From Methanospirillum lacunae (GTDB lineage Archaea > Halobacteriota > Methanomicrobia > Methanomicrobiales > Methanospirillaceae): a stretch of 64,000 nucleotides of DNA. Position numbers and translations under genes: made by a program. The notes beneath the pieces are model-generated. The model ran no database searches. It was not told where the DNA came from and saw only the letters and a list, made by a program, of their open reading frames with translations. Positions 8,391 through 16,890 of this stretch are shown piece after piece; position 1 is the stretch's first letter; each line of letters opens with the position of its first letter. Location: the NCBI RefSeq assembly GCF_046195335.1, contig NZ_CP176093.1; one strand, written 5' to 3'.

Positions 8391-9449
8391 TTAGGGGGTT
8401 CCATTAATTATGTTCTTTGCCTGAGCGTCTGTTAAATCATATGCAAAGAACTTCTTGTATAATTCTTTGGTGTCTTTTACCAGATCAGATTCAGAAACTT
8501 TGTCCGGATGTAACTTGGTTGCTATCCATTCTGCCATGAGTGGAACTTCTGCTCCTCCTACCCACGTCATGAGCCCGGCAGGACAGACATATATCTTATC
8601 ATTCTTTACTGCATTGATGTTGCTGAACTGTGAATTTCCTTTTAGATACGGAATGTCAGTTGGGTCTCTTACAACAATAACATCTGGATTCCATTTTTGG
8701 ACTTCTTCAACATTTCCCTGGTATCTGACTGTAACGCCACCATACCCACCCTTAATACTGGATGAATCAAAAGCATCCTTACCACCAGCAGGAACAACCC
8801 ATCCACTGGAATTAAATACCGCGAGTGTTGGTGCCCACATGTTCAGAACTTTTGGTTTCTGATCATCAGAAATCGTCCCAAGTTTTGACTTTAAGTTGGC
8901 AGCAACCTCATCACTAAACGTATTGTATTCATCAGCTTTAGATTCCTGGTTAAATACCTTACCCAGAACTGTCATCACTTTTTCATTCTGCGCATTATCC
9001 CCCATTGTACTTGGGACAAAGACAACCGGGATGGTCGTTTTGTTTAACGCATCTACAGTGGATTTTTCAGACGTTATGACTACATCAGGATTCATGGCCA
9101 TGACCTGCTCAGCATTAGGAGCAGCTTTTCCTAAATCTACTCCACTTTCTATCTGTGGTGCTAAAATAGTCTGATATTTCGTGTATGGTGTGTTTGCCAT
9201 TGAGGAGAGGCTATTCATAATAGTGTCACCTTTTCCAAGAGCAATGATGTAACTGTTTAATACAGGGATTGCATTGAATGTGACGACTTTATTAATATCA
9301 TCAGGAACTGTTACAGTATTACCGGTCATATCAGTAATTGTATGTGTTCCACCTGCTGCTGATACAATACTCACGGAAATTGTAAACGTAATAAGTACGA
9401 ATGCAATGAGCATTAAAGTGTTATTTGCTTTTAAATTTCTTTGAGACAT
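8391..9449 (-). CDS. secreted metal-chelate-type binding protein (PF01497)
   Basis: 352 residues from the ATG at 9449, chosen because GGAGAA lies 6 bases upstream; a TTG at 9461 is less likely. The signal peptide is MLIAFVLITFTISVSIVSAA. The mature protein opens with TDMTGNTVTVPDD. The first loop is TFNAIPVLNSYIIALG, lacking the Cys of the 4918 SBP. Lobe 2 has WNPDVIVVRD and a glycine/tryptophan-containing loop (GLMTWVGGAEVPLM). It is closest in style to the SBP at 33514-34554 (both have IALG or FALG after the first loop). It is upstream of the HcgA-like gene at 7149-8150 in the same direction, with a 240-bp gap. Confidence 0.87.
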   Translation of the reverse strand: MSQRNLKANNTLMLIAFVLITFTISVSIVSAAGGTHTITDMTGNTVTVPDDINKVVTFNAIPVLNSYIIALGKGDTIMNSLSSMANTPYTKYQTILAPQIESGVDLGKAAPNAEQVMAMNPDVVITSEKSTVDALNKTTIPVVFVPSTMGDNAQNEKVMTVLGKVFNQESKADEYNTFSDEVAANLKSKLGTISDDQKPKVLNMWAPTLAVFNSSGWVVPAGGKDAFDSSSIKGGYGGVTVRYQGNVEEVQKWNPDVIVVRDPTDIPYLKGNSQFSNINAVKNDKIYVCPAGLMTWVGGAEVPLMAEWIATKLHPDKVSESDLVKDTKELYKKFFAYDLTDAQAKNIINGTP

Positions 9450-9514
9450 TTTATTCTCCAATAATCAACCCAAGGGGTTATTTTGGAAACTTAGGGATAA
9501 CAAGTTCAACGATC

Positions 9515-9531
9515 ATTATCGAGGTGATAAT
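9515..9531. promoter_or_regulatory. inverted repeat upstream of SBP gene
   Basis: ATTATC (9515-9520) and GATAAT (9526-9531) form a perfect 6-bp inverted repeat around GAGGT, about 65 bp upstream of the SBP start at 9449. A second imperfect repeat (AGGTTA ... TAACTT) lies at about 9573-9591. Both are candidate operators for a metal-responsive repressor. Confidence 0.3.
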
Positions 9532-9718
9532 ATCTAACATATAATGTATAAATAATATTTGATTTAAATACTAGGTTAATTGAAATAACTTATAGGGAGT
9601 AAATGAGTATGTAATTTTACAGATTTTCAGAGGATGGTTTTGAGATATAATATCCCATAAATACAAGATTTTTCTATGTACCTGCTATTATAACGAATAA
9701 AATTTTTAGGGGGCTTTT

Positions 9719-9904
9719 TCAACTGATTTGATGGCAGATTCCGACAAGTCTCGCCTCTGCACCACACCGCTTCCCGAAGCGGATAAGATCATTCCCAGAG
9801 CCACACCCAATATCAAGGATTGAGGCTTTCTCTGTAAAAGAGATGAGCGAATAAATCTATTCCCGGAGTTTCACAACATCGGGCCCCCATTCAAATTCTG
9901 GCAT
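9719..9904 (-). pseudogene. remnant of a SAM-dependent methyltransferase
   Basis: On the minus strand 62 codons read MPEFEWGPDVV..., an in-frame TAG at codon 16, then SFTEKASILDIGCGSGNDL, which is motif I of class I methyltransferases. A TGA follows after another 28 codons. The rest of the fold is missing. It lies just downstream of the intact methyltransferase at 10040-10738. I call it a decayed fragment; reading TAG as pyrrolysine would still leave a truncated protein. Confidence 0.6.
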
Positions 9905-10039
9905 GTTTCACCTTACCTTCTCATTTGTTACTATTTGGGCTGCTTCGTGGTGAGGACCTGAAAAGATGATCCGTTATATTCCTCTAAACTTTGTCTAATC
10001 ACCCAGTGGTATCAAACAATTTCAACGCAATGATTAATT

Positions 10040-10738
10040 TCACGTTTTTCTCATCCGTACAATTATAATGACCGGAAACTCCGGATCATCATCTGGCTCC
10101 TCAAAAAATCCATCCATGACAAAACACGATGAAAAACCATTTCCGAGAATTTCCTGTAAAGGTCGGTGATAATAAAGTTGTTTCACTGGCTGACCGACAA
10201 GACCCTCGCCTTCATGGACGCATGAAGTAAAGTATTTCCCGCTAGGTTTTATAAAACAGGGATGATGTGTTGAAAAAACAAAAACTCCGCCAGGTTTTAA
10301 CATTTCAGAAACAGCCTTAAAGAGCGGTCCAATATCGGCGATGTCCATGACCGCCATGTTTGCAACCGCCTTGTCAAATGGTCTGTCTTTTTTGAGGGCA
10401 ATTAACTGATCATAATCTGTTGCATCGCATTCGTAGAATTCAATCTTTTCTGTATGGGACGAACGCCGTCTCCGGGCATGCCCAATCATTTTTTTAGAGA
10501 AATCGAAAGCTACGACCTTTGCCCCCAACTCTGCGAGTCGTTCTGAAAAATTCCCGGTTCCACAGGCAATATCAAGCACGAGATCGCCACACTGGACCTT
10601 AAGCAATTCTTCAGTATGCGGACGGACAATGGTGCGATGGAACAGATTAGACTTGTCACCCATACGGGCGTCCCAATGATCGGCGTTGGTCTCCCAGCGT
10701 TGTCTGCTTTCCGGAGTGGTAAAGGAGAAGTTGGACAT
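10040..10738 (-). CDS. class I SAM-dependent methyltransferase
   Basis: 232 residues, full-length for the small Ubie/Methyltransf_11-type family. Motif I is LVLDIACGTGNFSERLAELG (about residues 53-72), followed by VVAFDFS. The post-I acidic residue and EMLKPGGVFVFSTHHP (motif III region) are present. The N-terminus (SRQRWETNADHWDARMG) resembles small-molecule methyltransferases rather than RNA or protein methylases. No ribosome binding site is seen, so it may be leaderless. The substrate is unknown. Confidence 0.85.
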   Translation of the reverse strand: MSNFSFTTPESRQRWETNADHWDARMGDKSNLFHRTIVRPHTEELLKVQCGDLVLDIACGTGNFSERLAELGAKVVAFDFSKKMIGHARRRRSSHTEKIEFYECDATDYDQLIALKKDRPFDKAVANMAVMDIADIGPLFKAVSEMLKPGGVFVFSTHHPCFIKPSGKYFTSCVHEGEGLVGQPVKQLYYHRPLQEILGNGFSSCFVMDGFFEEPDDDPEFPVIIIVRMRKT

Positions 10739-11112
10739 AATGGATTATTATAATGGGATCGGATGAAAGGATTTAGCGGAAGAGAAGTCCCGATACTGGT
10801 TTTCGCATAGTTTCACCTAGTTCATAGCGGTATTGGATGTGAGATGTGTTCCAACAAGTCATCGCTATTTGTCAACTGTTCATACAATAAAATTCTCATA
10901 ACACATATGTCATTCACTCGCTATTAAGAATACTTTTTTCGGCATTGCCGTCTCAAACAGGTTAATAGCCTTTCATATGAAGTAATGCATGGAGTTGACA
11001 TAAACAAGATCCAGTGATCGAATCGTATCAACTATGGGCCGGATCCGGGGGCTAAAGACCGGGCCTATAAAATGGAACCCACAGAAAACTGCGGGACTTA
11101 ATTATCTCCTTA

Positions 11113-11445
11113 AAACATCGGATCATATTTCCCAGCTCTGCAATTCTTGCAGGATTTCTCCCACTCCTTGAAGCAGCAGAACTTGCTCATACCGGGGTGT
11201 TGTTTGCCTTCATGTTTGTATCATGTTCAGTCATCATCCTCCGCAGAACAAGTCCAGACATTTACCGGCCATTCAAATCTCCCCCGGCCCCGTATCTTCC
11301 TCTTGCAAGTATCCTCATCTGTCTTTTTCTTTTCCTAAACCTCCACACACCCTCATATATACGATGTATTGTTTGGCTTGTAATTGGGCTTTCAATATAT
11401 CTCCTCTATGGACGAAACCATAGTACCCTGGTAAAAACCACATGA
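11113..11445 (+). pseudogene. 3' remnant of an APC-family amino-acid permease
   Basis: The frame reads SSAILAGFLPLLEAAELAHT, then GVLFAFMFVSCSVIILRRTS, PDIYRPFKSPPAPYLPL, two hydrophobic helices and IYLLYGRNHS. This is the characteristic C-terminal end of cationic amino-acid/APC permeases, roughly the last 100 residues. The upstream two-thirds of the gene is absent and no proper start is present. Confidence 0.7.
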
Positions 11446-11682
11446 ACCGCTTTGTAGTTCACACCCGAAACCTTGAAAATTTGTGGTGTCCTAATACGAG
11501 TCAGTTCATCATTTTGTTGTAATTTTCATGCGATTCATGAGATAAGAAAAATAAGGTGGAACTATCTGACTCATACCTTATCCTGAATATTTAAGGAAAT
11601 AGAGATACATTATTTTGTAAAGCATGCTAAACAAAATGGGGTATTTTATCCCATTTGAGTTAAGCTGATACTCCATCAACAA

Positions 11683-11707
11683 ATCCTTGTCTTAATGAGA
11701 CAAGGAT
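11683..11707. other. perfect 10-bp hairpin
   Basis: ATCCTTGTCT (11683-11692), loop TAATG, AGACAAGGAT (11698-11707). It lies in a gene-free stretch and is not next to a gene end, so it may belong to a small RNA or be left from a lost gene's terminator. Confidence 0.45.
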
Positions 11708-12221
11708 CTTAAAATATATACGAATAATCGATCATAGTGACATTATCGTTATATTTTACCAGATTTACTCTTCCTGTGTGGATTTTTATATAATTCTTAC
11801 TTCCTGAATATCAACAGCTGGTCGGAGACCCGGATAAACAAGCGGGATCAATCCTCATCATATCTTTCGTCTATTCGATAATTCAGTTAATTATCTTATA
11901 ACCTCATCACTGACAGCGGGAGAGCGGTGATTTTATACTCACACATATATGAGAATACACATATGATCTCTCCTCTCATCACTCTCATTCCCGCTCTCTA
12001 TAGATAATAATAATAAATATTTTATTATTACTTAGAATATCCTCTATACTTTCTTAAATTTGAATCTTTGACCCCCGCTCTTGCCATGTGTTGTCTTTTT
12101 TCTCCCGCCCAATTCCCCTTGCAAGAACAAGAGAACCATCAGCAGGGAATCAGGTTTCAGGTGAATACATATTGCATACAAAACCCATCACATCATCATA
12201 GATGCATCTAAAACGTTTCAT

Positions 12222-12253
12222 CGAAAAAAAGAAGGATTGGTTAGACCCATCCT
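12222..12253 (-). terminator. probable intrinsic-type terminator of the element's minus-strand operon
   Basis: Read on the minus strand, AGGATGGG ... CCAATCCT forms a short stem and is followed by TTCTTTTTTTCG. It sits 12-43 bp after the stop of the last gene of the operon (12265). Confidence 0.5.
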
Positions 12254-12264
12254 AAAGACAGGTC

Positions 12265-12591
12265 TTATGACCCAGTAAATCGCATCACAGGAGCCTTTCG
12301 ATGAACACCAGATAGAACTGCCCGAACACGTGAGACCGGTGTTGTATAAAGCACTCCGCCAATTTCAAGATATAGCCCCCTGCCACTTTCAGAAATTCTG
12401 AAGACCCCGGGCACAGGACCAGAGATATTCCCTGAGCCAAAACCAAGGATTGCTAAAGATACATCTTTGATCTGAAGACTAAATCTTCCAATCTCATCAA
12501 TAAATATCAGTATCTGATCCCCATCCATTATCATTCTTCCACACAGTTCATACGGGGAAGCATGTTTGATCTGTTCTACAAATGTGTTCAT
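12265..12591 (-). CDS. hypothetical protein, mobile-element operon
   Basis: 108 residues, not recognised. It looks like an all-beta or alpha/beta soluble protein (GDQILIFIDEIGRFSLQIKD, GRGLYLEIGGVLYTTPVSRV) and contains no transmembrane segment. It is the last gene of the minus-strand operon that includes the primase-helicase. AGAGGAG directly precedes its ATG, and the ATG overlaps (ATGA) the stop of one of the small upstream frames. Confidence 0.6.
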   Translation of the reverse strand: MNTFVEQIKHASPYELCGRMIMDGDQILIFIDEIGRFSLQIKDVSLAILGFGSGNISGPVPGVFRISESGRGLYLEIGGVLYTTPVSRVRAVLSGVHRKAPVMRFTGS

Positions 12592-12597
12592 CTCCTC

Positions 12598-12819
12598 TCA
12601 CCCATCAGCGATCCAGATTGCTCCCTCATCGGACAGAAGTACATGTGGCTTGGCTGTTTGTTGAGTATCATACAGATAAGCCGTCGCTGCTGTTTTTGCG
12701 AGGGGGGTGCTGTACGGTAATATTGCCATTGAAGATGCGGGCAACAAATTGCCCTGCATCTTGTAGGGTCTGGTCGGCTCATAATTCACCTGTCGCATAC
12801 CACCCATACTCCCAACCAT
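12598..12819 (-). CDS. small hypothetical ORF, frame uncertain
   Basis: A 73-residue frame (starting MVGSMGGMRQVNYEPTRP) with ordinary codon use and composition. A competing 64-codon frame (12588-12782) is linked by ATGA overlaps to a 19-codon ORF upstream (12779-12838) and to the 108-residue gene downstream, so either could be translated. The 73-residue frame has the more protein-like composition; the other has the tighter coupling. Confidence 0.4.
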   Translation of the reverse strand: MVGSMGGMRQVNYEPTRPYKMQGNLLPASSMAILPYSTPLAKTAATAYLYDTQQTAKPHVLLSDEGAIWIADG

Positions 12820-12834
12820 CCACCCAAATAATAT

Positions 12835-15800
12835 TCATGGAGGAGTAGTACCGGTCAATTGCGCATCATCAGCACTCCGCTTTACTTCACGCTGATAACA
12901 AGAGTCACAGAGGTGAGTTCTGGAATGAGGATCTACCCATACAGCTGGCTTTAAAGAACAGAGATCACATTTTTGTGACACATTCTGAATACTCGCCATA
13001 CTACTTGTATCGATAATCCCGGGAAGTGCGATTATCTCTGCAGCTTCTCGTGAGACCACCCTTTGATAACATGAATTACAGATCATGAGATCAGGTTTCA
13101 AGGGATCAGATTCTCTATTCTTTTTGACACGCCCCCTGTACTGTGATGGCCGTTTACCACATACACAGCAGGACGTGCGAACAGGAAACTCACCAGTTGA
13201 TACAAACATCCCTGATGAAAGAGAAGCAATACCGACACCTGCACCAGGTATGGTGCCCTGTTTGTTTACATCGGGATTGTCAGTTTCATTTCGTGTATCA
13301 ACTTCTAATGTCTGATCAGAATCTCCCTGTGAAGAACCTGGATCCTCTGAAGTACACATGGCAGTATCTTCACTGCCTGTATCACCCTCTCCCCCGGATC
13401 CATCATTATCATCTGGAGGATTCTGATCGTCTCCGGTATCATCCCTGGCAAGCCATATCAAACCACCCTTTTTCCAGGCAGTATACAGATCACAATCCCA
13501 GATGTAGGCTTTTGACCTGCGATATGTGGTGCATCCACCATCACCCCGAGATTCAGTCCGGTCAAGATACGAGATAGCAGGACACTTCTCAAGAAGACCT
13601 GAGTACGACTTCCCATATGACCGGTATCCATGGAGTAACTTGTTGATTGTAGAATTTGTCCAGCCTGTTTCACGTTGAAGTTCGGCTACTGTCACTTCAT
13701 ACCTATTGAGTGATGCAATCAGTGAGAGAAGAGAAGTCTCACGTTTTGTAAGTTTATACGCCTGACCTCCACCATCACTGTTCAAACTCATAAAAAGTCG
13801 AGAAGCTTCAGTAAAATCACAATCAGATGCAATAATACAATTGATACCATTTACAACAATCTGTTCCCTCTGCTTTTGACAGAGGGCTGCATTTGTTCTG
13901 ATCAGATCGAGCAACATATCAGGATTTCTTCGGTTCTCTGATGACTGGAATCGGATTCGTGTTGCAAAAGGAATAACGACCCAGATCTGCTCAATCTCAC
14001 CCCAGATCTTCCTGCAGACCCTGACCTCTTCTGATTCCTGTGTAGGAGTGCCCGGGAGTTGTCCGGCAGCTGCAAGTGTCCGGTCAAGAACCTTTTCATC
14101 CTGCATCTCGCTGTCATCTATCCAGCAGGTGAGCATCCGGTTAAAGACCTGATCATCACCAGCTCCTTCAACTTTTGCGATCCACCAGACGCATCGCTCC
14201 GGAATCGTACAGATTTGAGGTTTTCTATCTTTACTTACCGTCCTATACGGGAATGGCTTTTGAAATGAAGTTGTTACACCCTTGAGGATCTCCTGCATCT
14301 GATCAGAAAGATTCACATCATCGAGGGTGATCACTGTTCCAGGCATCAGATCATCCATGTAAAAGAGGGCTTTGTCACTCATTCTGCCTTCAAGCCTTAA
14401 TGCAGGTGGAATCAGGGATTTCATCATATCTATGGCATGAGATTTGCCTTTTCCTGACTCACCAGTGATCGAGACGTGCAGCCCTTTACTGTTTATGACA
14501 GACCGGGAGACCAGCGAATGAATCAGACATTCAGCAACTCTTTGATCCCCTTCATGCAACGACCCAAAGGTTTCAAGGATAAAAGCTAGCGGATTTCCAG
14601 TGGCGAGTATATTCTGTGCACGCTGCTGAACCAAATCCAAATCTGTATCACCAGGTTTCTGTTTCTCTATACCAGAACCGGATCCCTTATTCCTGTTTTC
14701 TACAGCCGGTCCATCACTGATCTCATCATAAGGATCAATTCTCCCTTCTGCAATCAGTTTGGCTTTGATTCGTGCACGACGTCGTTCAGCGATTCTTGTC
14801 TCGAAATCATATCTGGCAGGTTCAAATTTTTTGCGAAGTTCATGCCATCGCTGTCTGCCGCTGCCGCAGGAATCATGGTGACATCCGGCAAATATAGCCC
14901 CGTTCTCAAATTGTATGGCAAACGCACCATCCTGATGGGTATCAGAAAAAGGGCAGGAATGAAGGGAAAAGAGAATACCTCCCTGGTATGGCTTTGATGT
15001 ATAGGACAGACCATGCGTTGTGAGCCATGACCCAAGATCATGTACAGAACTCTCTCCAAAACTCACAGCATGAGAATTCGTCGCAGATGGCTGTGTAGGT
15101 GCATTATAACGTTGTTGTCTGTTTAAATGTCCTGAATCTATGTTTTCTTCACTTTTCGAGCATTCAGTAATCAGTGAAACGAGTTCTGAGGCAGTCACAA
15201 TCTGCCTTTCACCGCTGTATGCTATAATTCTGGCACGCCGATGAGGGCGATCAGGCAGATTGTCTCCTTTACGCGAGGTAGTTCCATACACTTTCCAAAT
15301 TCTGGAAGCATTGAAGTTCGCGGTATCAACCCTGCACATTTCATCAGAAAATTTCTGATCAAGCACAATGAGAACTGATCTGATCAGGTCTCTGCCAACT
15401 TCATCGCTTGGGAGATCGATGGCATACAAGAGATGTGCACCATTTCCAGAGTCTGCAAGAATGGGCTTTTTCCATCCCTTCTCCTGGAGAAATTTTCTGA
15501 TCTCTTCGGCTCGCAAAAGTGCCTCGTCATGCTCAGCATTAGAAGAGGATATCCCGGATTTTCGTACTGGATCAATATCTATCGGTAACCATCTGCGATG
15601 GATAATATCAGAGTCTGACGTTGTCTGATCCTGTCTGCCGATGCGATACTTGATCCGGTTTGCTCGCCGGGCCAGGAGATCCCGGGTGATTTCATTAAGG
15701 GTTACATAGATTCCATGCCCTCTTGGGTCACGATCCTGTGAACACATAGCCAAAGCGGCTTTCTCAAAATTATCAAAGTACCCCGATGATACACCATCTT

Positions 15801-15891
15801 CGCTGAGAATCCTGATTTCTATGACCTGGCCGGATGTGAACAGACAATTCAGAGTTGCCAGGATCTCGTCGTATTGACCATCAGGAGCCAT
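12835..15891 (-). CDS. primase-helicase replication protein of a mobile element
   Basis: 1018 residues. Residues 1-240 look like an archaeo-eukaryotic primase domain (RRWLPIDIDPVRKSGISSS, ADSGNGAHLLYAIDLP, VDTANFNASRIWKVYGT). A Cys/His motif follows (CPFSDTHQDG ... CHHDSCGSG, about 310-345). An ATPase module has Walker A GESGKGKS and Walker B VITLDDV (about 480-540). A winged-helix-like part and an acidic low-complexity linker come next. The C-terminus carries two similar CxxC...CxxC zinc fingers (CCVCGKRP ... CNSCYQRV and CDLCSLKP ... CDSCYQRE). GGGGGA precedes the ATG. This architecture is typical of plasmid or virus replication initiators, not of chromosomal primases. Confidence 0.8.
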   Translation of the reverse strand: MAPDGQYDEILATLNCLFTSGQVIEIRILSEDGVSSGYFDNFEKAALAMCSQDRDPRGHGIYVTLNEITRDLLARRANRIKYRIGRQDQTTSDSDIIHRRWLPIDIDPVRKSGISSSNAEHDEALLRAEEIRKFLQEKGWKKPILADSGNGAHLLYAIDLPSDEVGRDLIRSVLIVLDQKFSDEMCRVDTANFNASRIWKVYGTTSRKGDNLPDRPHRRARIIAYSGERQIVTASELVSLITECSKSEENIDSGHLNRQQRYNAPTQPSATNSHAVSFGESSVHDLGSWLTTHGLSYTSKPYQGGILFSLHSCPFSDTHQDGAFAIQFENGAIFAGCHHDSCGSGRQRWHELRKKFEPARYDFETRIAERRRARIKAKLIAEGRIDPYDEISDGPAVENRNKGSGSGIEKQKPGDTDLDLVQQRAQNILATGNPLAFILETFGSLHEGDQRVAECLIHSLVSRSVINSKGLHVSITGESGKGKSHAIDMMKSLIPPALRLEGRMSDKALFYMDDLMPGTVITLDDVNLSDQMQEILKGVTTSFQKPFPYRTVSKDRKPQICTIPERCVWWIAKVEGAGDDQVFNRMLTCWIDDSEMQDEKVLDRTLAAAGQLPGTPTQESEEVRVCRKIWGEIEQIWVVIPFATRIRFQSSENRRNPDMLLDLIRTNAALCQKQREQIVVNGINCIIASDCDFTEASRLFMSLNSDGGGQAYKLTKRETSLLSLIASLNRYEVTVAELQRETGWTNSTINKLLHGYRSYGKSYSGLLEKCPAISYLDRTESRGDGGCTTYRRSKAYIWDCDLYTAWKKGGLIWLARDDTGDDQNPPDDNDGSGGEGDTGSEDTAMCTSEDPGSSQGDSDQTLEVDTRNETDNPDVNKQGTIPGAGVGIASLSSGMFVSTGEFPVRTSCCVCGKRPSQYRGRVKKNRESDPLKPDLMICNSCYQRVVSREAAEIIALPGIIDTSSMASIQNVSQKCDLCSLKPAVWVDPHSRTHLCDSCYQREVKRSADDAQLTGTTPP

Positions 15892-15990
15892 ATCATATTC
15901 CCCCCTGATTACAATCTATGGAAGGATTCATGAAAGAGCGACGCACTACAGAGAGATGGCACAGAGACAGAAACTGACCACGGTGAGTTC

Positions 15991-16335
15991 TCATAATAAC
16001 ACCGGGAGAGGTATCGCTCCACCTGCATCAACCAGGTACCGCCTCCATCCTGCCTTGTATCTCACCCAGTACTCAACAGATCCAGGATATCGGGATGATT
16101 GTACAAGTTTTGATAAAGCCTCAATATCAGTCTTTATTGATCCTCTCCGGATGGATCTGGCACAAATAAAGAGGACATTTCCATCTTTTTTCCAGGCAAT
16201 CAGATTGATTCCAACAGGCTCATGAGTGTGACTCTCTGCGACCCTGATAACCGTATACCCATGATCTACAAGATAATCTCGTGCACTATACTCAGCAGTT
16301 CGTCTCGTCCAGTAATTCGAATTGGTACTCCTCAT
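15991..16335 (-). CDS. PD-(D/E)xK nuclease-like protein, catalytic residues apparently lost
   Basis: 114 residues. The pattern AEYSARDYLVDHGYTVIRVA, then GINLIAWKKDGNVLFICARS resembles the core of Holliday-junction-resolvase or VSR-type restriction folds (vDLIAw...LFIeVK). Here the expected Asp is Asn, the Glu is Cys and the Lys is Arg, so catalytic activity is doubtful. The gene starts inside the stop of the 65-residue ORF (ATGA overlap) and belongs to the same operon as the primase-helicase 100 bp downstream. Confidence 0.6.
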   Translation of the reverse strand: MRSTNSNYWTRRTAEYSARDYLVDHGYTVIRVAESHTHEPVGINLIAWKKDGNVLFICARSIRRGSIKTDIEALSKLVQSSRYPGSVEYWVRYKAGWRRYLVDAGGAIPLPVLL

Positions 16336-16529
16336 TGAACCACCGGATAAGCATAATCAGAAGAAATTTTTATTCCCTGAATGATTATATCGTACAGCAA
16401 TCCACAACCGTTGATAAACGATATACTTAACCAGACAAACGGCAATACTACCCCATCCCCCTCTATGATCTGCCACCAAGCTTGTTCATCTGCTGGGGGG
16501 TACTTCACTGTGCTTCTTCCAGTTTTCAT
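16332..16529 (-). CDS. small hypothetical protein, first gene of the element operon
   Basis: 65 residues, not recognised. It has a hydrophobic central stretch (VVLPFVWLSISFINGCGLLY) that could be one membrane segment. A strong ribosome binding site (GGAGG) lies 9 bases before the ATG. Its last bases overlap the start of the 114-residue gene (ATGA). Confidence 0.6.
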   Translation of the reverse strand: MKTGRSTVKYPPADEQAWWQIIEGDGVVLPFVWLSISFINGCGLLYDIIIQGIKISSDYAYPVVQ

Positions 16530-16890
16530 ATGATCAACCTCCTGTTATGGATTGACACGTCATTCCGATAACAGTGAAACACTTTAATCGCCTCATCTTC
16601 CTAAAGCTTTTGAAATGTATTTGACTTAACAGTTGAATACAGTGAAAAAATTTAATTAATCCCACCACTATAAGATAACCAAATGTTGCTAACATACCAA
16701 ATTACTGGTATATTCTAAAAAATACTCGAATATTTTTAGATTTTAAAGATTGTACATAGGCGTGCTCTTCTAGATAGAGTTTTTTTAGTTCTGCGCCCTT
16801 TTAACGCTTGATTAACCAGTTCTTTTCAGCCTTATATATATACACCACATACCAGATAGTGTCGCATAACAGGCGACATGGGGGAAAGAA
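16530..16890. other. divergent intergenic region of the element
   Basis: 361 bp between the minus-strand replication operon and the plus-strand 169-residue gene. It holds a clear TATA box for the plus-strand gene (separate entry) and is very AT-rich, with short imperfect repeats (CTAAAAAATA ... TATTTTTAG, 16714-16738). It is a plausible location for the element's control region or origin, but no iterons are evident. Confidence 0.45.
16833..16842 (+). promoter_or_regulatory. TATA box upstream of 16891
   Basis: The TTATATATAT stretch lies about 55 bp before the ATG at 16891, giving a transcript start near 16865 and a short leader with the GGGGGA ribosome binding site. Confidence 0.55.

Larger units (their letters stand above)
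10739..12221. other. long gene-poor region with a permease remnant and a hairpin
   Basis: About 1.5 kb without an intact gene. It contains the APC permease remnant at 11113-11445 and a perfect 10-bp hairpin at 11683-11707. The remaining sequence shows no convincing ORF. It borders the mobile-element remnant and looks like a decay zone. Confidence 0.5.

Noticed and set aside
9890..10039. Possible N-terminal continuation of the methyltransferase remnant
   Set aside because: A stop precedes the ATG and the upstream reading frame has no conserved methyltransferase features.
11496..11574. GAGTCAG ... CTGACTC inverted repeat as an insertion-sequence end pair
   Set aside because: The arms are short, the interior is under 80 bp, and no transposase or target duplication is present.
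12835..15891. Chromosomal primase (PriS) assignment
   Set aside because: The protein combines primase-like, ATPase and zinc-finger modules in one chain and sits in an element-like operon, unlike the separate small PriS/PriL subunits.
16714..16738. AT-only imperfect hairpin as a possible origin iteron
   Set aside because: It occurs once, contains a bulge and is made almost wholly of A and T, so chance is likely.
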